From Urophycis tenuis (lineage: Eukaryota; Chordata; Actinopteri; Gadiformes; Phycidae): 64,000 nucleotides of DNA. The notes below the pieces were generated by a model. The model had not been told where the DNA came from, made no database searches, and saw only the letters and a list, made by a program, of their open reading frames with translations. Location of the stretch: positions 45,001-109,000 of the forward strand of contig JAXIVH010000165.1 of the NCBI GenBank assembly GCA_036785325.1, written 5' to 3'. The position numbers and the translations under genes were made by a program. Below are positions 11,333 through 21,181 of the stretch, piece by piece; positions within the stretch are counted from its first letter, which is position 1; every line of letters starts with the position of its first letter.

Positions 11333-11382
11333 CTAGAACGGTGACTTTGGTTCCCTGTCCGAAGTAAGCCTCGCTTTGGGAG
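11333..11382 (-). CDS. trbj: TCR beta J segment 7
   Basis: It encodes SQSEAYFGQGTKVTVLG; donor G|GTAAGTG. The 12-RSS is CACAGCC (11383-11389), a 12-bp spacer and CGTAAAACC (11402-11410). The nonamer neighbourhood is repeated about 45 bp further on (11443-11465). Confidence 0.92.
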
Positions 11383-11480
11383 CACAGCCCAGCGACCAGC
11401 GCGTAAAACCTCATTATGGGGCGGCGTCCTCTGGACAACGGGCCGCGCGTAAAACCTCATTCTGGGGCCCTAACCCTAAC

Positions 11481-11625
11481 ACACAGCGGGCCGCTCAACA
11501 CACACCGAGCTCCTCAACACACACCGGGCCCCTCAACACACACCGGGCCGCTCAACACACAGCGGGCTCCTCAACACACACCGGGCCGCTCAACACACAC
11601 CGAGCCGCTCAACACACACCGTCAC
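11481..11625. repeat. 18-bp minisatellite between J7 and J6
   Basis: About eight copies of ctcaacacacaccgggcc and variants. Confidence 0.9.
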
Positions 11626-11812
11626 AGTCTATCCGCTGGAGTTAATGTCCCCTTTTACGAAGACTAATCGGCGCCGTTTTCTAACAATCTTTACAAATAA
11701 ACATGAAGATTATTACTATTATTATTATTATTATTTTTTTTTTTTACAGTCGATCGACATCTCTTCTAATTGGACCGTTTAACAACCCGCCGTCACGGAA
11801 CGCATTTCTTAC

Positions 11813-11862
11813 CCAAAACGGTTAATTTCGTGCCGGCTCCGAAGTGGGCTTCCAAGTACGAG
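11813..11862 (-). CDS. trbj: TCR beta J segment 6
   Basis: It encodes SYLEAHFGAGTKLTVLG; donor G|GTAAGAA. The 12-RSS is CACAGAG (11863-11869), a 12-bp spacer and AGAAAAACC (11882-11890). Confidence 0.93.
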
Positions 11863-12182
11863 CACAGAGGTTAGTCGGCGTAGAAAAACCCGCGTCTCCA
11901 CGGCCGCTGGAGAGGAGTCTCCGTCAGGTGCCCTCTACAGGGCCATCCCCTGTTAGTCTGATCGCTATGCGGTCAAGCCTCGACCCACCATCATATATTT
12001 ATCATGCTCATCGGTTATTGTATTTATGATAGAATGGCCTTTTCACTTGTCAACTTTACGCACTTAAGATTCTTGCCTTGGGCTCGACGCACTACAACTG
12101 AAAATGTTGGGGTGTCCACTGAGGTTCAAGTTAATCTGCCTGTTTAAATCACTATTAGTCATTAGAAGATATGATGTCTCAC

Positions 12183-12236
12183 CTAATACGGTTAACCGGG
12201 TTCCTCCGCCAAAGTGAGCCTCGTTCAGGCCACTGG
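12183..12236 (-). CDS. trbj: TCR beta J segment 5
   Basis: It encodes SGLNEAHFGGGTRLTVLG; donor G|GTGAGA. The 12-RSS is a consensus heptamer CACAGTG (12237-12243), a 12-bp spacer and AAACAACCC (12256-12264). Confidence 0.95.
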
Positions 12237-12513
12237 CACAGTGCATCAGGACGGCAAACAACCCCCCTGCTCTCCTCGCGTGTGAACTACAGCTTTAACT
12301 ACCGTTATAACTTCAGTTTTAACTACTGTTTTAACTCCTATAAAGCCTTTTCACGAGCTCCCTGCTCCAACACGACCCATCTCTTCTTGGTACAGACAGG
12401 CCTACTGACACTGTATTTGCGCCGATAAGTTTACCAGACACATCCGAGGTTACTACTTCCACCACAGGTGCACTCGGTGCATGCAGAAAAGGTGAAATAA
12501 GGCGCAGACTTAC

Positions 12514-12561
12514 CCAGAACAGTCAGTTTGGTTCCCTGGCCGAAATAGGCTTCATAATTGG
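12514..12561 (-). CDS. trbj: TCR beta J segment 4
   Basis: It encodes NYEAYFGQGTKLTVLG; donor G|GTAAGT. The 12-RSS is CACAGTG (12562-12568), a 12-bp spacer and GGCAAAAAG (12581-12589). Confidence 0.95.
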
Positions 12562-12691
12562 CACAGTGCGCCATCTTAATGGCAAAAAGCGCCGCGCGAG
12601 GAAGGGATGCCGTAGCAGCGGTTTATCTCCTCAGCTCTCTCCGAACTCATCATATCTTTAAGATTTGGGATATTGTTCGGCATGTTCTTAC

Positions 12692-12742
12692 CCAAAACGG
12701 TCAGCTTGGTTCCCCTCCCGAAGTATGCTTCGTTTGTGTTGT
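12692..12742 (-). CDS. trbj: TCR beta J segment 3
   Basis: It encodes NTNEAYFGRGTKLTVLG; donor G|GTAAGAA. The heptamer is CACAGTG (12743-12749). The nonamer position (12762-12770, gtataatcc) is a poor match. Confidence 0.93.
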
Positions 12743-12887
12743 CACAGTGCAGTGCAGGCCAGTATAATCCACCCTCACCCTCCGACCACCACAGTCACAC
12801 TAAACCGACTACTGGGGTCCCGTTTCCATGCCCTTGGTATCATTTGTCTTAGCCTACATGTTATATTTAGAGAATGATTATATTTAC

Positions 12888-12939
12888 CTAACACGGTCAG
12901 CTTGGTCCCACTGCCGAAATAGGCCGGGTCATTGTTGGT
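12888..12939 (-). CDS. trbj: TCR beta J segment 2
   Basis: It encodes TNNDPAYFGSGTKLTVLG; donor G|GTAAAT. The 12-RSS is CACAGTG (12940-12946), a 12-bp spacer and CCCAAAACC (12959-12967). Confidence 0.95.
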
Positions 12940-13069
12940 CACAGTGCTTTCAATTCTACCCAAAACCCAGACATTCTGTACCGGCCTCCCTCAGGTCACC
13001 TCTGCCCTTTCTGCAGTCAAACGCGTGTTTCCAGTCGGGGACAGCAGTGGGTGTGGAGCGTGGACTTAC

Positions 13070-13120
13070 CCAGGACGGTGACTTTGGTCCCTTTTCCAAA
13101 GTGGGCCTCGTTCCCAGAGT
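13070..13120 (-). CDS. trbj: TCR beta J segment 1 (closest to D)
   Basis: It encodes SGNEAHFGKGTKVTVLG; donor G|GTAAGT. The 12-RSS is CACACTG (13121-13127), a 12-bp spacer and ACCAAAAAG (13140-13148). Confidence 0.94.
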
Positions 13121-13498
13121 CACACTGGTCTGCTCGTGTACCAAAAAGGCACCCAAGTCACCGAATTCACCGCCCATCGCAGACCGCACACCCCAAAATG
13201 TCTCTTGGTGTCCGGAGGAAACACCAGCCATGCTGTCTCGATTCCTTCAACTACAGAGGATTTCACACACAAACGGAATCGAGTTCCAACACAAAAATCG
13301 GTCTCTGCGCAGTTAAATCTCATTAACCGCTCGCGTCCACCTTGGATTGTCTCCAGACGGTCCAGGGCGCCGCGCCGTCCGCGTCCCGTCCGCCTATCCG
13401 CTGCGTCCCAGGGACCCAGCGGCGCGCGGCGGGGCACATAGTGCGTGTGGACGGCGCTGGGTTTTTGTACGGCGACCCTATGGGAGTGTATCACCGTG

Positions 13499-13509
13499 CC
13501 CCCTGTCCC
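13499..13509 (-). CDS. trbd: TCR beta D segment
   Basis: The core GGGACAGGGGG (minus strand) differs from human D-beta-1 only by lacking the final C. The V side has a 12-RSS: heptamer CACGGTG (13510-13516), 12-bp spacer, nonamer ACAAAAACA (13529-13537). The J side has a 23-RSS: heptamer 13492-13498 (CACGGTG in signal sense), 23-bp spacer, nonamer 13460-13468 (ACAAAAACC). It is readable in all three frames without stops (GTG, GQG, DRG). Both spacer lengths are exact, so the call is strong despite its size. Confidence 0.95.
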
Positions 13510-13537
13510 CACGGTGAGACAGCGCCCTACAAAAACA

Positions 13538-14213
13538 TCAGCGCGCCCCCCCCGCCCCGCGCATGCCCGCCCCCCGCGTGAACCCGCCGTATCTCCCTCG
13601 TGCATCAGCAGCAGCAGCAGCAGCAGGTGTGTCCACGTGGCGCATGCTATTTCTGCGCGAGCTAAGAAAAGGATGGGCGGGGCGTCGGACGCCAACGTGA
13701 CTTTGTGTTGTTTTTGTGTTTGAGTCTTTGTTTTGTTCTTTGTTGTTGTCGTCGTCATGGTGACGTGTGTGCGTGTGCATGTTCGTGTGTGTATGGCAGT
13801 ATGTGCGTGCGTGTTTGTGTGCGTGTGTGTTGTAGTCTGTCAGACATGTTACTCCATCCATCATGATGTGGTTTTCACTTTGGAGCCCAAACAGCCGTCA
13901 GAGCAGCGAGGCAGCAGGGCAGGGAGGGTTGCCAGTTCAATGCTGTTAATTCATACTTGGTTTACATACAGCGCATCAAAGTGTGCCAACTGCTACCGCA
14001 AACTAAGAACAAAACCAAAGAGAGATTGGAAATATTTGAAGTTTAACTTCCAGGTTGTATTGTCCTCATGTAGGCTAACATACTTGTCAACAAATACTGT
14101 ATATATTTACATGAAAATAAACTTTTCAGGAATATACAAGTGGCAGGGTTGCACAGTTTGCTAACAGGAATAAAATCAGGCTGTTACTGTATAAAAAAGG
14201 TGTAGGCCTATTA
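13538..14213. other. Region upstream of D, no gene recognised
   Basis: It contains a short (CAG)n tract (about 13603-13626) and TG-rich stretches. A germline D promoter would be expected close to D, but no motif is claimed. The open frames here overlap D signals or repeats. Confidence 0.4.
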
Positions 14214-14243
14214 ATTAATACATAATCCATCCATCCATCCATC

Positions 14244-15048
14244 TGTTACACCCGCCATAGGATAATTTAGCAGAAATAATACCGGTCCAGGGAATAAGGT
14301 TAAATAAATTTATTAAACATTCATCTGCTTGACAAGTCATAGGCCTACTTGCATTTCTATGGTTAGTCATCAACATCTATCAAGGCAAGGGAAAATTAAT
14401 CAAGCCACTCGTGGTAAACGTTACAACAACTGTTGGCACACTGTTGAATCACGGCAACTGGGATATAACACTCTTGAGGTTTGCACACAAAACAAAGGCA
14501 CTGCAAACAGTTGAACCCGCACACTGGGATATAACACTCTTAAGGTTCGCACACAATTAAAGGCACTGCAAACAGTTGAACCCGCACACTGGGATATAAC
14601 ACTCTTAAGGTCTGCACACAATTTAAGGCACTGCAAACGGTATAACCACACCAACTTATGCCTGCCTCGATGACTTGACTGAACTTTTACCTTAGACTGG
14701 ATAGTAGGGATTGAGGGCAGATTGAGACAAACAAACAAAACAAACAAACAAAGAAAAGAAAGAAAACTAGTCCGCCCAGGGCAACACCCAGATCTTCTTG
14801 CCCATCACCGGCTCACTTGCCAGGCGGACTAGACAAAGTCTTATACTCAAAATAATAAACAAAAAAAGGAAAACGGCAAGAAACAGCTAATGGCCGCTGA
14901 TCCGCACAGAGTGAGGTGTGCACCTGCCTCACTCTCCCGACTGGAACCGACCACCAAACCAAAATAGGTTCCGTTTACAGGTAGGTGTATTTATATCCGC
15001 CCCGTAACTCTTGCACCTCCCCTTCCTCACTTGGTGCCACCTGCCACA
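14244..15048 (-). repeat. 3' LTR of Gypsy-1
   Basis: 805 bp, ending TG...CA. It differs from the other LTR (20361-21165) by a single substitution noticed near 14880. It contains internal repeats of about 60 bp ('ctgggatataacactctt'). Confidence 0.95.
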
Positions 15049-15132
15049 TATCACCCCATAAAGATGCATCGGCGCCCCGACGATGTACTGAAATAAAATA
15101 TGCAATTCAGTAACCCTTCAGCATGACCAAAC

Positions 15133-18100
15133 TTAGCTACCCTGAGTAACCTCCGTTGACCTCACTGTTTGAGGCAAATGGTAGGGATTTGAATGCTTGC
15201 CTGCAGTACTTCTAGTGGACCTACGAGGGCCCTCCCTGACCGCTGCAGCCTCCTCCAACTCCACATCCTGCTCTTCTACCATTTCCTGTGGGCAAAAATC
15301 TGATTCCGACATGGGGTCAACAGCCAGCATTCCTGGGGCATTGGTTTCTTCCAAGTCTCCAGCTTCCTCCTGTTCGTCTCCTGACTCCTGGTCGGCATCC
15401 GTCCTCAGGCCACCCTCAGGCATACCTCTCAGCTCAGTCCGGTGTACCTGACGCACCGGCCCACCTTGGTCTGCAGGGGTGATGGAGTAAACAACGCCGC
15501 GATCTGAGGGGCATTGCACCACCCGATACGGGGTTGGGTCCCACATGTCCTGTATCTTATTACGGCCTTTCACTGCGTGATTACGGACATACACCAGGTC
15601 CCCCTCCATTAAAGATGGATCTCTCACTTGAGCCTCCTGTTTCTGGTCCCTGTGTTGCCTCCTCGCATCCAACCGCTGACGCACATGGTCGTAAGCCTCT
15701 TCCAGCAACTCCTGATGCCTCTGTACCCAGTCTTCTTCCTGCCCTTCCTCCGACTCCTCCCCCTCTGCTCCTAGCAAAAAATCTACAGGCAACCGTGGCT
15801 CTCGCCCAAACATGATAAAGTAAGGGGTCATGCCTGTGGACTGATGTACAGTGGTGTTATAGGCATAGGTCACCTGAGGGAGATGCTGTGGCCAGTATCT
15901 TTTTTGATCTGGGGGTAAAGTGCGCAGTAGGTCATGTAGCGTACGGTTAAAACGCTCACACTGACCGTTCCCCTGGGGATGATATGGAGTAGTACGACTT
16001 TTCTGAATCTTATAGACCTTACATAGCTGCCGGATCAAATTACTCTCAAAGTTCCTCCCCTGGTCTGAATGGATACGGTCAGGTGGGCCAAACAACTGGA
16101 ACCAGTGTTTCACCAGGACATCTGCCACTGTACTGGCTCGTTGGTCCTTGGTGGGAATAGCCTGAGTGTATTTAGAGAACACATCTGTTAAAACCAACAC
16201 ATTCTCTTTTCCATTGGAGGCAGGTTCCAACACCGTGAAATCTATTGCCAGGATCTCATGAGGCCGTGAAGCCTGCAAACTGCCCATAAAAGGCTTAACT
16301 TTTGGCTGAACAGCTTTAGCCAAAACACATCTCCCACACTGTTGACACCACTTTTCGATATCTCTGTACATATGGGGCCAATAACAACGAGAACGCACCA
16401 ACTGCAAAGTCCGTTCCACCCCCTGATGTCCATGGTTATCATGCAAATGGGTAAGGACATCCTTCTGCAAGCATTTAGGCAGCACAAGCTGATAGGTCTC
16501 TCTACCACCATCTGGAGAGTGAAAACTGCGGTACAGTACCTTCTCCTCCTCCCTCAACCGACCCCACTGACGAGCAAGCTCTTTGGTACCCGGACCAAAC
16601 CTCTCCCTCCCCTTTGAATCAGGTGGTGTGGCCTTCCTCCAGTACTCCAGAAACGGCCCAATAACTGGGTCTTGCTCTTGTAGTGTTGCTAGGTTTTCCT
16701 TGGAGCAGCCTGGAAGGACAAAGATATCAGACTGAGTACACAGCATCTCCCCGTCACAGTCCTCTTCTGCCTCTTTATATTGGCGAGACAAGGCATCCGC
16801 ATTCCCATTTTGAGCCCCTGGCCGATACTTCAAAATCAAATTAAATGGTGCCAACTGGGCTGCCCATCGTTGCTCTACTGCACCAAGCTTGGCTGTATTC
16901 AGGTGGCTGAGTGGGTTATTATCCGTATACACAGTACAGGTGCCCCCAAGCAAATACCCCCTGAACTTTTCGGATACTGCCCACTTAAGTGCCAGGAATT
17001 CTAGTTTCATAGAACTATAGTTCTGCCTGTTCTTCTCAGTGGGTTTGAGCGCCCGGCTAGCATATGCAATTGGCCTAAGCCTCCCTCCATGTTCCTGCGA
17101 TAGGACCGCCCCTAGACCTGCATGGCTCGCATCTATCTCCAGTATAAAAGGTCTTTGGAAATCTGCATATGCCAACACAGGTGCAGAGACTAGTGCTTTC
17201 TTCAACTGGCAAAACTTCTCTTCACACTCTGTAGTCCAAACTGGGCCTAGAGCCCTCTTGGGGGTCCTACCCTTTGAAACACCTGGGCTTAGTTTTGCCA
17301 CCACATGATGCAAAGGCGCAGCCAACTTAGCAAACCCTGATATGAAGCGCCTATAATAGCTGGCAAAGCCCAGGAACGACCTAAGTTCAGCAAGGTTAGT
17401 GGGGGTTTTCCAGTCTCTTACCACTGCTACTTTATCTGGGTCTGTTGCCACACCCTCAGCTGACACTACATGTCCCAAGTATTTCACTTGTCGTTGGAAA
17501 AAGTGGCACTTAGAGAATTTAACTTTAAGCCCTTGTGTTTGTAGCCGAGAGAACACTTCCTCCAGTCTTTCTAGGTGCTGCTGGATAGAGGTAGAAAATA
17601 CAACAACATCATCTAGATACAACAGAACAGATTGATATCGACAGTCTCCAAACATGCGCTCCATGAGGCGCTGAAACGTACTCGGGGCATTGCACAGACC
17701 AAACGGCATTCTATTGAATTCAAACAATCCAAAGGGTGTACAGAATGCCGTTTTTGCCCTGTCTTTTTCAGCCATCTCAACTTGATTATAGCCACTGGCT
17801 AAATCCAAGGTAGAAAACCACTTTGCGCCCACCAACCCATCCAGTGACTCTTCAATCCGTGGCAAAGGGAACGCATCTTTCCTAGTTTTAGCGTTCAAGC
17901 GGCGATAGTCGACACACAACCTAATCCCACCATCCTTCTTTTGTACCAATACAATAGGAGATGCATATGGACTGCTGCTTTCTTTAATGACCTGACTGTC
18001 CAAGAGCTGTTTGATATGGGCTCTCACCACATCATACTGGGAAGGGAGGATACGGCGATATGGCTGGCGTATTGGAGTATCATCCAATAAGGGGATCTCA

Positions 18101-20202
18101 TGTTGAATAAGATTAGTGCAACCTAGATCAACTTCGTCCTTTGCGAACAGGCCACTATATTTATTAAGCAAGGCTGCTGCTTGTCGTTGCTCCGTTCCAT
18201 TCAACCCCTCAAAATAAGGCACCTCCCAACCACGCCCAACCCCATTCTCAGTTCCCCAGTGTGATACAGTTGCTGCACACTCATTACTACTGACACCCCT
18301 ACAACACTCAACCTGAGACGTGTGTTCTGGTAGTATAGTTGCCATGCTCACTGTTGCAATCACTCTCCGTGAATGGAGCCAAACATCAGATTTGCCAACA
18401 TTAGTAAGTGGTACATGCATTTCTCCTCTTTGAGATGCTACTAATGCTGATGAAACTAACAGCCCCTCTGGTAGTTCGCCCTCTTCCTGTTGTAGTGGCG
18501 CAACAAGAAACTCTATATTTTGTTGCGAGGGGACCTTGGGACATGTCACTGGGACCATAGTCATTGTACCTGCTGCTAAACAAATGGGGCTCTTACCTTT
18601 CACACGCACTTTGAAAGGCTCAGGGGAGTTGGCTATCGTCTCCTCCACTTGGCAATGTCTGAGGGCACGTCTCCATTGTGGGGCCTCTGCTACAGTAGAC
18701 TCCTCAAACAGGTCAGGGCCATACTGTACAAACAACTCATGATAAAAACCCTTTATGACATTCATCCCCAATAATCCTGGGACCTGCCTTTTCTTGTTCT
18801 GCATAAGTGAGTCCTCTGGATCTTTCACTACCAAGACCCCCCTTTGTGAGACACATTTTCCCAGTATAGTGATGTCTAGTTCTAAGTAGCCACAGTATGG
18901 CAGTTCTAGGCCATTCCCTGCTCTGAGGTCTAACCAAGCACAATCCTGTAGTTGAGAATCTGAAAAATTACCAAAATGTTTTTTAAAAAAACTTTCAGTG
19001 ATTGTTGTCACCATAGAACCAGTATCTAACAATGATGGAACGACAATTCCCCCCATCTTAACGTCAACTACTGGGCACTTCCCCACCAATGTGGACATAA
19101 CTGCTGGATCTGATTTTGGGTCGAGGCTTGTCTCTAGGTGTGTGTGGCTATGTTCAGTAGCAGGCTCCTGTTCTCTGCCTTGGGGTGTTCTGTCAGGCAG
19201 GACTGCAGTACAATAGCGTGCTATGTGGCCTTTTTGATTACACCGAAAACACCTTGGCTTTCCATTAGGCTGGCCCCTAGTTCTAAATTGAGGCTGAAAC
19301 TCACCCTCCTGGTTTGGGGGTTTGATTGTTTTCAACAGCAGGTCCAATTGTTTCTGTTGGGCTTCAATAAGAGCTTTTAGTTCAGGATAACTTGATTTTT
19401 CAATTGTTTCACAAGATACCTGTGCCTGACATTCATTGGAGAGTAGAGAAGACTGACTCTCCTTTTGCTTAAAAGACTGTCCTTCACACTGTTGTGTCCA
19501 TTCAATGGCCTCCCTGCGCACATCTCGGATTGTCCACCGGGGGTGCAAACGGACCTTGTCTCTTAATCTGACGCCCAGATTCTGATCTCTGACACCTTCA
19601 CAAAACTGGTCACGTAGCTCCTTTTCAGCTTTAGGTTTAGCTTGTTCATCTGACTCCACAATTTGGTCCATTAGGGACATAAGGGCATGGGAATAGTCCA
19701 ACAATGACTCTCCCTCACGTTGTTTACGGTTAAACAACCTGCGCTGAAGAGAGATTAATGAGTGTGAGCAACCATATACTTCTCTTAGAACTTTGAGTAT
19801 ACCGTCAACAGTCTCCCTCTCCGGTTTAGGCAGATATTTAACCTCTATGCGAGCGGCCCCTTCTAGATGATTATACACACACAGAGCTTTCTCTTTTTCA
19901 GAGGCTTTTAACTGTATATGGCTCTCAATTATTTCAATCCATTCCTCCAGATTAGGAGAGCCAACCTTCTCCACATCACCAGAAAACTTTGGTACCTTCT
20001 CACTCTGTTGAATGTACACCACCCGTGTCCCCCCCTCAGTCTCTGGAGAAGTTGACCCAACGCTGTCCATAGAGCTACTTGAAGGTCCGGGTAGGGAAGT
20101 GGATGAAGACAGTCTCTGTAGCTGTTGCTCCAGCTCCTGCATGCGCTGTTCCATCGTTTCCCTCTGCGCCTCCTCCATGCCTTGACGGAGCTGAGAAGAC
20201 AA
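15133..20202 (-). CDS. Gypsy-1 Gag-Pol polyprotein, single frame
   Basis: 1689 codons without interruption. Approximate residues: Gag 1-310; CCHC zinc knuckle CFRCNQKGHIARYC near 317; aspartic protease LLDTGS near 391; reverse transcriptase with YLDD near 860; RNase H (LEIDASHAGLG) near 1020; integrase HHCC zinc site 1254-1292; catalytic Asp in AIDFTVLE near 1318, HSDQGRNFE near 1378 and Glu in QCERFNR near 1414. Gag and Pol share one frame, as in Tf1-like elements, with no frameshift site needed. The other open frames inside are shadows. Confidence 0.95.
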   Translation of the reverse strand: MSSQLRQGMEEAQRETMEQRMQELEQQLQRLSSSTSLPGPSSSSMDSVGSTSPETEGGTRVVYIQQSEKVPKFSGDVEKVGSPNLEEWIEIIESHIQLKASEKEKALCVYNHLEGAARIEVKYLPKPERETVDGILKVLREVYGCSHSLISLQRRLFNRKQREGESLLDYSHALMSLMDQIVESDEQAKPKAEKELRDQFCEGVRDQNLGVRLRDKVRLHPRWTIRDVRREAIEWTQQCEGQSFKQKESQSSLLSNECQAQVSCETIEKSSYPELKALIEAQQKQLDLLLKTIKPPNQEGEFQPQFRTRGQPNGKPRCFRCNQKGHIARYCTAVLPDRTPQGREQEPATEHSHTHLETSLDPKSDPAVMSTLVGKCPVVDVKMGGIVVPSLLDTGSMVTTITESFFKKHFGNFSDSQLQDCAWLDLRAGNGLELPYCGYLELDITILGKCVSQRGVLVVKDPEDSLMQNKKRQVPGLLGMNVIKGFYHELFVQYGPDLFEESTVAEAPQWRRALRHCQVEETIANSPEPFKVRVKGKSPICLAAGTMTMVPVTCPKVPSQQNIEFLVAPLQQEEGELPEGLLVSSALVASQRGEMHVPLTNVGKSDVWLHSRRVIATVSMATILPEHTSQVECCRGVSSNECAATVSHWGTENGVGRGWEVPYFEGLNGTEQRQAAALLNKYSGLFAKDEVDLGCTNLIQHEIPLLDDTPIRQPYRRILPSQYDVVRAHIKQLLDSQVIKESSSPYASPIVLVQKKDGGIRLCVDYRRLNAKTRKDAFPLPRIEESLDGLVGAKWFSTLDLASGYNQVEMAEKDRAKTAFCTPFGLFEFNRMPFGLCNAPSTFQRLMERMFGDCRYQSVLLYLDDVVVFSTSIQQHLERLEEVFSRLQTQGLKVKFSKCHFFQRQVKYLGHVVSAEGVATDPDKVAVVRDWKTPTNLAELRSFLGFASYYRRFISGFAKLAAPLHHVVAKLSPGVSKGRTPKRALGPVWTTECEEKFCQLKKALVSAPVLAYADFQRPFILEIDASHAGLGAVLSQEHGGRLRPIAYASRALKPTEKNRQNYSSMKLEFLALKWAVSEKFRGYLLGGTCTVYTDNNPLSHLNTAKLGAVEQRWAAQLAPFNLILKYRPGAQNGNADALSRQYKEAEEDCDGEMLCTQSDIFVLPGCSKENLATLQEQDPVIGPFLEYWRKATPPDSKGRERFGPGTKELARQWGRLREEEKVLYRSFHSPDGGRETYQLVLPKCLQKDVLTHLHDNHGHQGVERTLQLVRSRCYWPHMYRDIEKWCQQCGRCVLAKAVQPKVKPFMGSLQASRPHEILAIDFTVLEPASNGKENVLVLTDVFSKYTQAIPTKDQRASTVADVLVKHWFQLFGPPDRIHSDQGRNFESNLIRQLCKVYKIQKSRTTPYHPQGNGQCERFNRTLHDLLRTLPPDQKRYWPQHLPQVTYAYNTTVHQSTGMTPYFIMFGREPRLPVDFLLGAEGEESEEGQEEDWVQRHQELLEEAYDHVRQRLDARRQHRDQKQEAQVRDPSLMEGDLVYVRNHAVKGRNKIQDMWDPTPYRVVQCPSDRGVVYSITPADQGGPVRQVHRTELRGMPEGGLRTDADQESGDEQEEAGDLEETNAPGMLAVDPMSESDFCPQEMVEEQDVELEEAAAVREGPRRSTRSTAGKHSNPYHLPQTVRSTEVTQGS

Positions 20203-20360
20203 GATCTTGTGTCCTCTACCCCACGTGGTCCTGACACACTAGCTGTTCTTGCCGTTAAAATAACCAAATCAAACACAAAACAAACCACAAAACTCAAACT
20301 GCTTTCAACCCCACAAGACAACTTATTAATATTCTGCTAGTCCTGCCGACAACGGCAAAA

Positions 20361-21165
20361 TGTTACACCCGCCATAGGATAATTTAGCAGAAATAATACC
20401 GGTCCAGGGAATAAGGTTAAATAAATTTATTAAACATTCATCTGCTTGACAAGTCATAGGCCTACTTGCATTTCTATGGTTAGTCATCAACATCTATCAA
20501 GGCAAGGGAAAATTAATCAAGCCACTCGTGGTAAACGTTACAACAACTGTTGGCACACTGTTGAATCACGGCAACTGGGATATAACACTCTTGAGGTTTG
20601 CACACAAAACAAAGGCACTGCAAACAGTTGAACCCGCACACTGGGATATAACACTCTTAAGGTTCGCACACAATTAAAGGCACTGCAAACAGTTGAACCC
20701 GCACACTGGGATATAACACTCTTAAGGTCTGCACACAATTTAAGGCACTGCAAACGGTATAACCACACCAACTTATGCCTGCCTCGATGACTTGACTGAA
20801 CTTTTACCTTAGACTGGATAGTAGGGATTGAGGGCAGATTGAGACAAACAAACAAAACAAACAAACAAAGAAAAGAAAGAAAACTAGTCCGCCCAGGGCA
20901 ACACCCAGATCTTCTTGCCCATCACCGGCTCACTTGCCAGGCGGACTAGACAAAGTCTTATACTCAAAATAATAAACAAAAAAAGAAAAACGGCAAGAAA
21001 CAGCTAATGGCCGCTGATCCGCACAGAGTGAGGTGTGCACCTGCCTCACTCTCCCGACTGGAACCGACCACCAAACCAAAATAGGTTCCGTTTACAGGTA
21101 GGTGTATTTATATCCGCCCCGTAACTCTTGCACCTCCCCTTCCTCACTTGGTGCCACCTGCCACA
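20361..21165 (-). repeat. 5' LTR of Gypsy-1
   Basis: 805 bp, same ends and length as the 3' LTR. The gag start lies about 160 bp downstream (minus sense). Confidence 0.95.
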
Positions 21166-21181
21166 CATCCATCTCTGCCGC

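Larger units (their letters stand above)
14244..21165 (-). mobile_element. Gypsy-1: nearly intact Ty3/Gypsy LTR retrotransposon
   Basis: Two near-identical 805-bp LTRs flank one long gag-pol frame. A 4-bp target duplication CATC (14240-14243, 21166-21169) lies within the CATC/GATG tail of the LINE. LTR identity and the unbroken ORF indicate a very recent insertion. No TGG-type tRNA primer site directly follows the 5' LTR; a TGCCG-TTGT-CGGCA hairpin starts about 3 nt in (about 20344-20357). Confidence 0.95.

Noticed and set aside
11462..11475. Telomere-like ccctaaccctaac
   Set aside because: Only two units; a chance match beside an 18-bp satellite.
14329..14747. ORFs duplicated at 20446-20864
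   Set aside because: Both lie in the Gypsy-1 LTRs and are identical because the LTRs are; no coding signal.
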